Below are positions 24,444 through 33,118 of a stretch of 42,888 nucleotides of DNA, one piece after another. Each line of letters opens with the position of its first letter. The first letter of the stretch is position 1. Origin of the DNA: Oscillospiraceae bacterium (GTDB taxonomy: Bacteria > Bacillota > Clostridia > Oscillospirales > Ruminococcaceae); NCBI GenBank assembly GCA_022791945.1, contig JAAVZY010000107.1, positions 1-42,888 of the forward strand, given 5' to 3'. Position numbers and translations under genes: made by a program. The notes beneath the pieces are model-generated. The model searched no databases and was not told where the DNA came from. It was given only the letters and a program-made list of their open reading frames with translations.

Positions 24444-25427
24444 TCAGCGGAGCAGGGCCGCCGCCAGTCCTATGGCGGAGGTGAGGACGGTGACCAGAGA
24501 AAAGACGATGACAATCTTATTTTCGCTCCAGCCGCAAAGCTCAAAGTGATGGTGGATCGGCGCCATTTTGAAAAACCGCTTCCCGTGGGTGGCCTTGAAA
24601 TAGCACACCTGGATAATATCCGAAAGGGCCTCACAGCAGTAGACGAAGCCGCAGAAGAACAGAAGGAACTCCATCCGCACCCCAAACCCCAGGGCGCAGA
24701 GCACGCCTCCCAGGAAGAAGGAGCCGGTATCCCCCATAAACACCTTGGCGGGATGGGCGTTGAACAGCAGGAAGCCCACGCAGGATGCCGCCAGCGCAAT
24801 GGCCATAACGTGCATCTCCATATAGTTGGGCAGCAAGCCGGTGAGCAGCATGAAGAACACTGCCGCCACCATCGTTACCGAGCCGCAAAGTCCGTCCACC
24901 CCGTCGTTCAGGTTGACCGCGTTCACCATCCCCACAAGCAGGATGCCCGCCAGGGGATAGTAGAACCAGCCCAGCTCCAGATCTCCCAGGAAGGGGATCC
25001 AGACCGCAGTGGAGCGATCCCCCAGATACCACCGGAAGACCAGGTAGAGGGCGGCCACCAGCGCCTGCAGGATCAGCTTCTGCCGGGCCCGGAGGCCCAG
25101 GTTGCGCTTCATAACCACCTTGATATAGTCGTCAGAAAAGCCGATCAGCCCGAACAGCAGCGCCATCGTCAGCCCGCCGAACAGGGACATTGCCTGGGGG
25201 CCGCGCCCGGCGGACAGCAGGCAAAGGTATCCTGCGATGACGCCCGCCGCAGTCCCCACAACGAAGAAGAGCCCGCCCATCAGGGGGGTGCCCTGCTTGC
25301 TTTCGTGCCACTTGGGGCCGTCCTCCCGGATGGTGCCCTTGCTCAGCCGCCGCAGCAGGGGAAGCAGCAGCACCCCTGTCAGCACCGTGGCGGCAAAGGC
25401 CGTGGCCAGCGTAATCATGATGAACAT
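24444..25427 (-). CDS. mraY: Phospho-N-acetylmuramoyl-pentapeptide transferase MraY
   Basis: 327 residues, typical MraY (about 320-330) with about ten membrane helices. It transfers phospho-MurNAc-pentapeptide to undecaprenyl phosphate, giving lipid I. Catalytic-site pieces: FSDDYIKVVMKRN, NAVNLNDGVDGL, FMGDTGSFFLGG and APIHHHFE. The start ATG 25427 gives the usual N-terminus; the longer frame to 25484 adds an unsupported Arg/Gly-rich stretch, although the ribosome site (GGGGAG at about -14) is not ideal. It sits between murF (22 bp after the murF stop to the ORF opening; 78 bp to this start) and ftsW. Confidence 0.95.
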   Translation of the reverse strand: MFIMITLATAFAATVLTGVLLLPLLRRLSKGTIREDGPKWHESKQGTPLMGGLFFVVGTAAGVIAGYLCLLSAGRGPQAMSLFGGLTMALLFGLIGFSDDYIKVVMKRNLGLRARQKLILQALVAALYLVFRWYLGDRSTAVWIPFLGDLELGWFYYPLAGILLVGMVNAVNLNDGVDGLCGSVTMVAAVFFMLLTGLLPNYMEMHVMAIALAASCVGFLLFNAHPAKVFMGDTGSFFLGGVLCALGFGVRMEFLLFFCGFVYCCEALSDIIQVCYFKATHGKRFFKMAPIHHHFELCGWSENKIVIVFSLVTVLTSAIGLAAALLR

Positions 25428-25505
25428 TCCGTCTATCTTCTCCCCTCTGTTCCGTCCCTGCCCGCCGCGCGGGAAGGCAGCCATTCCCCCACAAAGCCGG
25501 CGGCC

Positions 25506-26882
25506 CTATTCCTCATCGCCGCTTTCCGCCTGGAGCTGCCTGTTCACCAGCTCCGCAACCTCCTCCAGCCGCATTCCCCGGCTGGCCTTGTAGATCACAG
25601 CGTCTCCCGGCTTCAGGTGCTTCCCCAGCCAGGCCGCAAGCTCCTGGGGCTCCTGAAAGCTCTTTACCTGCTTCATGCCCACCATCATGGCGCCCCGCTT
25701 GATGTCACGGGCCCGCTCCCCATAGCAGAGCAGTCCGTCCACCCGGGAGCGGGCGACCATCCGCCCCACCTCCAGGTGGCTCTCCTCGCTGAGATCGCCC
25801 AGCTCCAGCATATCCCCGAACACGCAGTACCGCTTTCCGGCGCATTCCATGCTGGTGATCACGTCCAGCGCGGCCCGCATGGAGTCCGGGCTGGCGTTGT
25901 AGCAGTCGGCAATGACGGTGACGCCGCCGACCTGCTCCTGCTTCTGGCGCAGGCCCGCGTTCCGGTAGAGGCGCATGGCCCGGACAATCTGCTCCGGATC
26001 CATGTCTGCCACCATGCCCGCGCAGAAGCCGGCCAGAGCGTTGTAGACATTGTGTTTCCCCACCGCGGGCACGCTGGCCTGGATGGTCCGCCCGTAGAAG
26101 TGGATGGTAAAACAGGTGGAACCGCCCTTGATGGAAAGGTCCGAGGCGGTCACGTCCCCATCCTCAAAGCCGTAGTAGATGATGGGATGCTCTGTCAGAT
26201 CCGGAACCGTCCGGAGGAGATCGTTGTCCCCGTTGAGAATCAAAGGCGCGTCCTGGGACATGGAGTCGGTGATCTCCAGCTTGGCCCTGAGGATGTTCTC
26301 CCGGCTGCCCAGCGCCTCCATGTGGGAAACGCCGATATTGGTTATAATGCCCACATTGGGGACACATACCCCTGTCAGGGCGCTGATTTCCCCAAAGCCG
26401 CTCATGCCCATTTCCATCACCGCGTTCTGATAGCTGCTGTCCAGGTTGAACATGGTCATGGGCATCCCGATCTCATTGTTCAGGTTCCCCTCCGTCTTGA
26501 GGGTTTTCCCCTTGGCCCCCAGAATCGCGGCCACCATCTCCTTGGTGGAGGTTTTGCCCACGCTCCCAGTAATGCCCACCATGAACACCCGGAACAGCCC
26601 TCGGTAGTACCGGGCCAGATCCAGCAGGGCCTTCCTGGTGTCGGGCACCAGGATGACGCCCTCCCGCCCGGGAACAGGCCGGGAGGTGATCACCCCCGCC
26701 GCCCCCTTTTGGTACGCCTGCTCAATAAAATCGTGGCCGTCAAAGCGGTCCCCCCGGATGGCGATAAACAGGCTCCCCTCCTTGATTTTGCGGGTATCGG
26801 TGCAGATGCTCTCAACCGGGCGCTCGCTTGCGCACTGAGCGCCCACCGCCTGTGCCAGCCGGTTCAGCGGCAATGCTTCCAT
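25506..26882 (-). CDS. murF: MurF, UDP-MurNAc-tripeptide D-Ala-D-Ala ligase
   Basis: 458 residues, normal for MurF, the ATP-dependent ligase that adds D-Ala-D-Ala to the UDP-MurNAc tripeptide. N-terminal substrate domain with TDTRKIKEGSLFIAIRG, central P-loop GITGSVGKTSTKEM, and C-terminal CYNASPDSM. Start ATG 26882 is fixed by AAAGGAGG 8 nt upstream; the longer frame has none. It is directly after murE (60 bp) and before mraY. murD, which normally lies in this part of the cluster, is absent. Confidence 0.95.
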   Translation of the reverse strand: MEALPLNRLAQAVGAQCASERPVESICTDTRKIKEGSLFIAIRGDRFDGHDFIEQAYQKGAAGVITSRPVPGREGVILVPDTRKALLDLARYYRGLFRVFMVGITGSVGKTSTKEMVAAILGAKGKTLKTEGNLNNEIGMPMTMFNLDSSYQNAVMEMGMSGFGEISALTGVCVPNVGIITNIGVSHMEALGSRENILRAKLEITDSMSQDAPLILNGDNDLLRTVPDLTEHPIIYYGFEDGDVTASDLSIKGGSTCFTIHFYGRTIQASVPAVGKHNVYNALAGFCAGMVADMDPEQIVRAMRLYRNAGLRQKQEQVGGVTVIADCYNASPDSMRAALDVITSMECAGKRYCVFGDMLELGDLSEESHLEVGRMVARSRVDGLLCYGERARDIKRGAMMVGMKQVKSFQEPQELAAWLGKHLKPGDAVIYKASRGMRLEEVAELVNRQLQAESGDEE

Positions 26883-26941
26883 TTCCGCCGCCTCCTTTTC
26901 TTTCAGTCTCCCAAGCCCCATGGCCTGCTGTCAATGAACGC

Positions 26942-28417
26942 CTATGAATCCGCCCCGCCCCCCATGGAGCGGAGGATCCCCTCCACCAGCCTGCGCTCGT
27001 CGAAGTAGAGGGTCTTTCTCCCCAGTACCTGGTAGCGCTCGTGCCCCTTCCCCGCCAGGATCACCGTGTCCCCCCTCCTGGCAATGGAGAGGGCATAGCG
27101 GATGGCCTCCCGCCGCTCCACAATCGCAATGCAGCTCCGGGCGGTTACGCCCTTCATAATATCTCCAATAATGGCTCCAGGATTCTCCGTCCGGGGATTA
27201 TCCGAGGTGAGCACCAGGAAGTCCGCGTACCGGGAGGCGATCTCCCCCATCTGAGGGCGCTTGCCCCGATCCCGGTCCCCGCCGCAGCCAAAGAGCAGGA
27301 TGATCCTCCCCTTGACGTATTCCCGGGTGCTCCGGAGCAGGTTTTCCAGCCCATCCGGGGTGTGGGCGTAATCGCAGATCACCCGGAAGCCCAGCCCGGT
27401 AGGAATCACCTCGTTCCGGCCCCGGATGGGCCCCAGCTCCGGCAGCTCCGCCAGGATCCGCTCCAGGGAGAGCCCCAGCTTCAGGCAGGCCCCGATGGCG
27501 GAGAGGGCGTTCTGGACAGAGTAAATCCCCGGAATTCCAAAGGAAACCGGATACCGCCCGCCCCCGTGGCAGAGGGTGAACCGCACCCCCTCCTCCCCGC
27601 AGCGGATCTCCTCGGCGAAGAGATCCGCCCTGGGATCTCGGGTGGAGCAGCCCAGCATGGGAATACTCAGCCGCTTCGCCAGCCGGGCCCCGTAGGGATC
27701 GTCCAGGTTTATGACACCGCTGGCGCACTGGTCAAACAGGCTCTCCTTGGCATGGTAATACGCCTCCATCGTTCCGTGGTAGTCCAGATGATCCTGCGTC
27801 AGATTGGTAAACGCCCCCACGGCAAACCGCAGGCCAATCAGCCGCCCCTGATCCAGCGCCTGGGAGGAAGCCTCCATCACAGCCACCTGAAGCTCCTCGT
27901 CAGCCATCTCCCGCAGAAGCCGGTGAAGATCCCTGGGATCCGGGGTGGTGCGGGGCAGCTCCCCCTGCCGGAGGCTTCCGTCCCGGAGGGGGAAGGCCCA
28001 CTGGATGGTAGAAAACAGCCCCGCCCGTACGCCGGCCGCAGTGAGCAGCCGCCGAACCGTGGTGGCCACGGAGGTTTTCCCGTTGGTGCCGGTAACGGCG
28101 GCAAGGCTCAGCTCCCGGGCGGGATTGCCATAGAAGTTGGCGCAGATCCGGGCGTAAGCGCTTCGGGTGTCGGGGGTGAGGATCTGCCGCCGGCAGCCCA
28201 CGTCCTGCTGGCAAAGCACCGCGGCGGCGCCGGCGGCTTCCGCCTGGGCGGCGAAGCTGTGGCCGTCCGCCTGCCTGCCCTTCAGGCAGACAAACAGACG
28301 ATCCCGAAGCTCCTCCTGAGAGTCGGCGGCGATTCCCGCAGCGTCCCTCCGGGCCAGGGAGGGATCCAGAGGTGGCGCGGAAAGCTCCACCCCTTGAAGC
28401 ATATCAGACAACAGCAT
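26942..28417 (-). CDS. murE: MurE, UDP-MurNAc-dipeptide:meso-DAP ligase
   Basis: 491 residues. Mur ligase with P-loop GTNGKT (110-115), the conserved DYAHTPDGLENLL block and the DNPRTENP motif near residue 405. DNPR marks the subgroup that adds meso-diaminopimelate and not L-lysine, so the peptidoglycan is probably of the m-DAP type. Start: AGGAG is 9 nt before ATG 28417; the TTG at 28426 lies directly on that ribosome site, so I reject it. It follows the SpoVD-type PBP and precedes murF. Confidence 0.95.
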   Translation of the reverse strand: MLLSDMLQGVELSAPPLDPSLARRDAAGIAADSQEELRDRLFVCLKGRQADGHSFAAQAEAAGAAAVLCQQDVGCRRQILTPDTRSAYARICANFYGNPARELSLAAVTGTNGKTSVATTVRRLLTAAGVRAGLFSTIQWAFPLRDGSLRQGELPRTTPDPRDLHRLLREMADEELQVAVMEASSQALDQGRLIGLRFAVGAFTNLTQDHLDYHGTMEAYYHAKESLFDQCASGVINLDDPYGARLAKRLSIPMLGCSTRDPRADLFAEEIRCGEEGVRFTLCHGGGRYPVSFGIPGIYSVQNALSAIGACLKLGLSLERILAELPELGPIRGRNEVIPTGLGFRVICDYAHTPDGLENLLRSTREYVKGRIILLFGCGGDRDRGKRPQMGEIASRYADFLVLTSDNPRTENPGAIIGDIMKGVTARSCIAIVERREAIRYALSIARRGDTVILAGKGHERYQVLGRKTLYFDERRLVEGILRSMGGGADS

Positions 28418-28509
28418 CAGACGCAACTCCTGTCAATGGAATTTCCTTTTCACGTCCTTTGCTGAGAAAGAGAAAACGGGCTTTCCGCCCTGGGCGCGGA
28501 TGCAAGGGA

Positions 28510-30720
28510 TTAGTCGCTGTAGAACTCCACGCTGGTCAGGGTGATCACAGTGCCTACGGGAACGCTGTCCCCTACCGGCAGATCCTGGAGGGTGATCTGC
28601 GAGCTCTCATCGTTCGCAGTAGCGCCCTCCACGATTACGTTGAAGCCCATCCCTTTCAGCCTGCTAATGGCTGCGCTGGGCCGCATCCCCCGCACATCCG
28701 GAACCGTCAGGCTCCGGCTTTCAGAGCTGTCCATATAAATGTATACCTTCCCGTCCTTGGGAATAGAGGATCCCACCGAAGGCACCTGCCGGACAATGGT
28801 ATCCCCTTCGCCGATGATCTCTGGCTTTCCAAGCCCTACGGAGGAGAGCTTCGTCTCCGCGTCCAGCTCGCTCATGTTCAGCAGCAGGGGCATGGTGACA
28901 TTCTGAATCTCCAGCTCCTCAGCGGTGTACTTGGGCGAGATCCCCAGATACGGCAGGGTGTCCGCCAAAATCGCCGCCGCCGGCGGCATGGCGACCACGC
29001 TTCCATAATACTGTCCCTCGGCGGTGGGCTCATCCACCAGGCAGAGCACCGCAATCTGCGGGTCGTCGATGGGCGCCACAGCGATATAGGAGGCCACGTA
29101 CAGATTCTTTTCCGACTTGAACAGCTTCTGAGCCGTACCGGACTTGCCGCCGATCCGGTAGCCTGCCACATAGGCGTTGGTGGTGGGCTTTTCCGTCACG
29201 ACCGTTTCCATAATCGTACGCATCACTGCGGAGGTTTCCGAGGAGATTACCTGATGGCGCACCTCCGGCTGAACCGATTGGATCACGTTGCCCTTATCGT
29301 CCAGCACATCCTTGACCACATGGGGCGTGCCCAGATAGCCCCCGTTGACCACAGCGGAAACCGCCGTAATCAGCTGGATGGGCGTGATGGAGTTAGACTG
29401 TCCGAAGGAGCAGGAGGCCAGGGCCACGGTGCTTTTCAGATCCGCCTCGGTTTTATACAGGCTCCTCCCCTCGCCGGGCAGGTCGATGCCGGTCTTCTCC
29501 GTCAGCCCGAAGCTCTCAAAGTATTTATAGAACCGGGCGCTCCCCAGGTTCGCGCCGATCTGCACAAAGGAGGGGTTGCAGGAATCCACCACCGCATGGG
29601 TGAAATCCTCGGTTCCATGGGCTCTGGGATAGATGTGGCACTTCATATCCCGGTCGGCCACCTTGATCACCCCTCCGCAGTGGAAGGTGGAGTTCAGGCT
29701 GGAGGTTCCCTCCTCCAAGGCGGCGGAGGCTGTGATCAGCTTGAAGGTGGAGCCTGGCTCATAGTTGTAGGAAATGCATTTGTTGCTCCACTGGGCCCCT
29801 CTGGCGTCCCGGAGGGCCTGGAGCCGCTCCTCGTCGGAGGCGGCCGCGTCCACCAGGGCGGCCAGCTCGGGATCATAGATGGTATAGGGATCGTTCAGGT
29901 CAAAGGTTGGCATATTGGCCATGGCCAGAATCTCGAAGGTGTTCACGTCCATGACAATGGCCGCGCAGCCCTCGTTGGGATTGTGCTGGGCCATGACCTT
30001 GGTCAGGGTCTTTTCCACAAAGTGCTGAATGGTTTCGTCAATGGTGAGCACCAGGCTGCTGCCGTTGACAGGATCGTACCGTTCCTCGTTGGTATCGGGC
30101 ATATTCTCGCCCCGAGCGTCCTTGAGGGACACCGTATACCCCGGCGTGCCGCTGAGGATGCTGTCATATTTCAGCTCCAGGCCGTAGAGCCCTCCGTCCG
30201 TGCCGGTAAAGCCAATCACCGAAGCCGCCAGAGTGGAATTGGGATAGACCCGCTTGGTATTCTCCGTCAAGTAGATTTCATCCGTGTAGCCGTTCTCCAC
30301 AATGAAATCCCGGATTTTGATCTCCGTTTCCTCCTCGATCCGGTTTTTGATGTTCACATAGAGCTTGTTTGCGTTCTGATCGATTTTATCCAGGATGGTG
30401 GTTTCGTCCATCTCCAGGATCGCCGCCAGCCCCTTTACAATGGCCAGCTTATCCTTCTCCCCGATATCCCTGGGCGAGAGGTTCACGTCAAAGGCGGTTT
30501 TGCTGGAAGCCAGCGTCTGCATATTCCGATCGTAGATAGAGCCTCGGGTAGCCGGAATGGTTTCCGGGCGGTACTGATTGCTGTTGGCCTTTGCTGTATA
30601 AAAGCCATACTGAAAGACGCTGATGTTCACCAGATTGCACATTACTACGGAAAAGGACGCAATCACCGCAACCAGCACCGCGTATTTGAGCCGCTTTTTC
30701 ATTTTCAGGCTTGGACCCAT
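28510..30720 (-). CDS. spoVD: SpoVD/FtsI-type class B penicillin-binding protein with PASTA domains
   Basis: 736 residues. Short cytoplasmic N-terminus, one membrane helix (about 13-33), PBP dimerisation domain, transpeptidase domain, and two C-terminal PASTA domains (about 605-664 and 671-731). Active-site motifs: S324-TFK (SxxK), S380-C-N382 (SxN) and K526-SG, all in place, so it should be an active DD-transpeptidase for which beta-lactams are inhibitors. PASTA domains favour SpoVD or PBP2x-like division proteins; the cluster has only this one class B PBP. Strong ribosome site GGAGGAGG. A 133-bp gap before ftsL contains a possible sporulation-type promoter (see findings). Confidence 0.93.
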   Translation of the reverse strand: MGPSLKMKKRLKYAVLVAVIASFSVVMCNLVNISVFQYGFYTAKANSNQYRPETIPATRGSIYDRNMQTLASSKTAFDVNLSPRDIGEKDKLAIVKGLAAILEMDETTILDKIDQNANKLYVNIKNRIEEETEIKIRDFIVENGYTDEIYLTENTKRVYPNSTLAASVIGFTGTDGGLYGLELKYDSILSGTPGYTVSLKDARGENMPDTNEERYDPVNGSSLVLTIDETIQHFVEKTLTKVMAQHNPNEGCAAIVMDVNTFEILAMANMPTFDLNDPYTIYDPELAALVDAAASDEERLQALRDARGAQWSNKCISYNYEPGSTFKLITASAALEEGTSSLNSTFHCGGVIKVADRDMKCHIYPRAHGTEDFTHAVVDSCNPSFVQIGANLGSARFYKYFESFGLTEKTGIDLPGEGRSLYKTEADLKSTVALASCSFGQSNSITPIQLITAVSAVVNGGYLGTPHVVKDVLDDKGNVIQSVQPEVRHQVISSETSAVMRTIMETVVTEKPTTNAYVAGYRIGGKSGTAQKLFKSEKNLYVASYIAVAPIDDPQIAVLCLVDEPTAEGQYYGSVVAMPPAAAILADTLPYLGISPKYTAEELEIQNVTMPLLLNMSELDAETKLSSVGLGKPEIIGEGDTIVRQVPSVGSSIPKDGKVYIYMDSSESRSLTVPDVRGMRPSAAISRLKGMGFNVIVEGATANDESSQITLQDLPVGDSVPVGTVITLTSVEFYSD

Positions 30721-30853
30721 AAGCCTCCTCCTCCCCGGGGCTCCTCCCCATTTTTACGCAAAGGAGGGGACAGCAGCCTCGCTTCCCCTCATTCGCATAC
30801 GATATAAAGTCAAGTGCCTCTTATATATATGAAGGGCCCTCCCCCTGATATGC

Positions 30854-31327
30854 TCAGCCCGCAAGGCTCCTGAACCACTGGAGCAGCTCCTCCCAGAAGG
30901 AATCCTGCTCGATCACCTCCGCCTTGTTCAGGGTATCGAAGTTGATATACTCAATCTGCTGGTTCTTCACTTCGGACATACCCAGATGTTCCCGCGCGTA
31001 GGCTTCGATATTGTTCAGTGAAAGCCTGGTTTCCAGCTGAAGCTGGAGGCTTGCGTTGGTATTTTTAATCTCGTTAAGCTGGCCCAGAAGCGTATTGTAC
31101 TGATCGTTGAGCACCATCTGCTCCACCCGCGTATAAATCAGCATGGAAGCAAGCACCACTACAACCAGCATGTAAAGCACAGCCTTCGCGGCGCTGAAGC
31201 CCTTGGAAAGAGCCCGGCCGGGAACCTGCTTGATTTTCTTTTTCTCAGGCTCCTCAAAGCGCTGGTACTCATAGGCGGCGGATCCGTCGTAGCCGCTGCT
31301 GCTTGTGCCCAAGGGGATCACCTCCAA
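30854..31327 (-). CDS. FtsL-type septum protein
   Basis: 157 residues. Cytoplasmic N-terminus (1-44, acidic then basic), one membrane helix (about 45-65), then a heptad-like coiled coil (about 66-110: RVEQMVLNDQYNTLLGQLNE and onwards, cut here). This is the FtsL/DivIC layout, and position between rsmH and the PBP is where ftsL sits in Firmicutes. Sequence identity within this family is low, so assignment rests on topology and context. TTG start at 31327 has GGAGGA 8 nt upstream. Stop is 133 bp before the PBP start. Confidence 0.85.
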   Translation of the reverse strand: MEVIPLGTSSSGYDGSAAYEYQRFEEPEKKKIKQVPGRALSKGFSAAKAVLYMLVVVVLASMLIYTRVEQMVLNDQYNTLLGQLNEIKNTNASLQLQLETRLSLNNIEAYAREHLGMSEVKNQQIEYINFDTLNKAEVIEQDSFWEELLQWFRSLAG

Positions 31328-31354
31328 TGACCGGTTCCTCCGGCAGGAGGAAGG

Positions 31355-32278
31355 CTACAGCTTTTCCAGAATCCGGAGCTTGGCGCTCCTGGATCGCCGG
31401 TTGACCTCCAGCTCCCCGGGAGCGGCGGTCAGCGGCTTTCGGTTGACCAGTCTGGCCCTGGGCTCCTTGCCGCAGACGCAGACCGGGAAATCAGGCGGGC
31501 AGGTGCATCCCCTGCACCATTCCTGGAAACGCCGCTTCACCATCCGATCCTCCAGGGAGTGGAAAGTCAGTATCACAAGCCTTCCCCCACTATGGAGGCT
31601 TGCGAACGCCTGCTCCAGCCCCTCGGAGAGGCTGTCCAGCTCCTGGTTGACCGCAATGCGCAGCGCCTGGAAGGTGCGCTTGCAGGGATTTTTTTCCCGC
31701 CGGGCGGCCGCGGGCATGGCCGCCTTTACAATCTCCGCCAGCTCAAAGGTGGTTTCTATTTCTTTGACCTCCCGCTGGCGCTGGATTCTCAGCGCAATGG
31801 ACCGGGCGAAATTCTCTTCCCCGTATTCCCGCAGGATCCGGGCGATTTCATCTGCCGGCCAGGTATTCACCAAATCTCTGGCGCTGAACCCGCTTTGGCT
31901 CATCCGCATATCCAGAGGGGCGTCGGACTGATAGCTGAACCCCCGGGACGCCTCATCCAGCTGATGGGAGGAGACGCCCAGATCCAGCAGCACGCCGTCC
32001 AGCCCGTTAACGGACAGCGCTTGCAGCACGCTGTCCAAGCTGCGGAAGTTGGCCTGCACAACCTGTGCCTGGGGATATTCGCTCAGACGCTCTGCCGCTG
32101 TCTCAACGGCGTCAGGATCCTGATCCAAGGCGATCAAACGGCCGGTAGTCAGGCGCTTCGCAATCTCCAGCGAATGCCCCGCTCCTCCGGCGGTACCATC
32201 CAGATAATTCCCATCGGGCCTGACTGCAAGCCCTTCGATGCATTCCTTCAGCATGACCGAAACGTGACTGAATTCCAT
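31355..32278 (-). CDS. rsmH: 16S rRNA m4C1402 methyltransferase RsmH (MraW)
   Basis: 307 residues, the normal size. SAM-dependent methyltransferase for N4 of C1402 in 16S rRNA. SAM-site and family segments: YLDGTAGGAGHS, DGVLLDLGVSSHQLDE, GFSYQSDAPLDMRMS and ILTFHSLEDRMVKRRF. I choose ATG 32278 because homologues begin MEFSHVSVMLKE; the ATG four codons earlier is an alternative with AGAGGT directly upstream. It follows mraZ after 140 bp holding a CCCCGCTT/AAGCGGGG hairpin, and precedes ftsL by 27 bp. Confidence 0.96.
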   Translation of the reverse strand: MEFSHVSVMLKECIEGLAVRPDGNYLDGTAGGAGHSLEIAKRLTTGRLIALDQDPDAVETAAERLSEYPQAQVVQANFRSLDSVLQALSVNGLDGVLLDLGVSSHQLDEASRGFSYQSDAPLDMRMSQSGFSARDLVNTWPADEIARILREYGEENFARSIALRIQRQREVKEIETTFELAEIVKAAMPAAARREKNPCKRTFQALRIAVNQELDSLSEGLEQAFASLHSGGRLVILTFHSLEDRMVKRRFQEWCRGCTCPPDFPVCVCGKEPRARLVNRKPLTAAPGELEVNRRSRSAKLRILEKL

Positions 32279-32365
32279 GGCGCTGCCCATACCTCTCTTT
32301 TTATCCAGTGCGGGCCGCCCCTTCGGCCTTGCGGGCAGCGCGTCTTCCCGTAACGCGCCGCCGGC

Positions 32366-32386
32366 CCCCGCTTCCTGAAAGCGGGG
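32366..32386. other. Hairpin in the mraZ-rsmH gap
   Basis: CCCCGCTT-loop-AAGCGGGG, 8 bp stem and 5-nt loop, no T-run. Possibly an mRNA processing or stability element in the dcw transcript. Confidence 0.4.
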
Positions 32387-32418
32387 AGGAATGCTCAGGG
32401 GGAACCGTGAGCAGGCTC

Positions 32419-32841
32419 TCAGAAGCCCAGCTCCTCCATTGCGCTTGCGAGGACTTCCGAATCCGTCGCGGCACAGACAGCGTCCCAGCTGTCCCTGCTC
32501 CAAATCTCGCAATGATCGGACACGCCGATAACCACAGCATCCTTTTCCAGCTTGCCGTACCCCCTAAGGTTAGCAGGGAGGACAATCCGTCCCTGCTTGT
32601 CCGGCTCGGCCTCGCTGGCGCTTGCAAAGAAGAAGCTTTGCAGGACGCCCGCTTTGGAAATGGGCAGAGCCTTTATTTTTTTCTCAAGGATCTGCCATTC
32701 CTCAAGGGAGTAGACGAACAGACAGTTCTTGCCTAAGCCTTTCGCGATGATAAAGCGGAGCCCCAAATCCTCCCGGAGCCTGGCGGGGAAATTCAGGCGG
32801 CCCTTCGCGTCAATGCTGCACGGGTATTCGCCAATGAGCAT
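32419..32841 (-). CDS. mraZ: Transcriptional regulator MraZ
   Basis: 140 residues. AbrB-like protein with two tandem domains: first at 1-50 (SIDAKGRLNFPARLRED), second at about 75-125 (EAEPDKQGRIVLPANLRGY). MraZ binds direct repeats upstream of its own gene and controls the dcw cluster; the operator is plainly present at 32875-32900. First gene of the cluster, ribosome site AAAGGAGGG before ATG. The C-terminal tail ends in SAMEELGF. No sign of damage. Confidence 0.97.
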   Translation of the reverse strand: MLIGEYPCSIDAKGRLNFPARLREDLGLRFIIAKGLGKNCLFVYSLEEWQILEKKIKALPISKAGVLQSFFFASASEAEPDKQGRIVLPANLRGYGKLEKDAVVIGVSDHCEIWSRDSWDAVCAATDSEVLASAMEELGF

Positions 32842-32874
32842 TCCCCCACCCTCCTTTCGATTTCAGGGTGAATT

Positions 32875-32900
32875 CACCACTGGACACCACTTTTCACCAC
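32875..32900 (-). promoter_or_regulatory. MraZ operator: three GTGGTG boxes
   Basis: On the minus strand GTGGTG occurs three times at an exact 10-bp period (CACCAC at 32875-32880, 32885-32890 and 32895-32900 on the given strand), between the -10 box and the mraZ ribosome site. Repeats at this spacing are the known MraZ target pattern (one per helix turn). Position downstream of the -10 suits autorepression. Confidence 0.9.
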
Positions 32901-32908
32901 TAATACCT

Positions 32909-32937
32909 ATTATAAAGGCTGCAAAATGAAAAATCAA
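32909..32937 (-). promoter_or_regulatory. Promoter of the dcw cluster (Pmra)
   Basis: Minus strand: -35 TTGATT (32932-32937), 17-bp spacer, -10 TATAAT (32909-32914), then the MraZ boxes. Perfect -10 and correct spacing; the likely main promoter for mraZ and the genes down to ftsQ. Confidence 0.88.
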
Positions 32938-32971
32938 GGGCGCTTCCAAATTTTTAGAAACTCTATAATGT

Positions 32972-33000
32972 GAAAAAAGCCCGAAATTCCGGGCTTTTTC
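32972..33000. terminator. Bidirectional terminator between mraZ promoter and lipoprotein gene
   Basis: GAAAAAAGCCCG-loop-CGGGCTTTTTC: 12-bp stem with A and T runs on either side, so it can stop transcription in both directions. It separates the lipoprotein gene (ends 33119, minus strand) from the dcw promoter. The 33001-33118 stretch shows nothing else recognisable. Confidence 0.85.
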
Positions 33001-33118
33001 AAACGTATGTTTGTACCTTGAGGGAAAAAAGGCACCCAGAGCCTGTTTCGGATCTCTGGGTGCGGCAATGTGCCCCCCCTTCCGCGTCAGTCCGCCCGGG
33101 GCATCGGATTGTACATTC

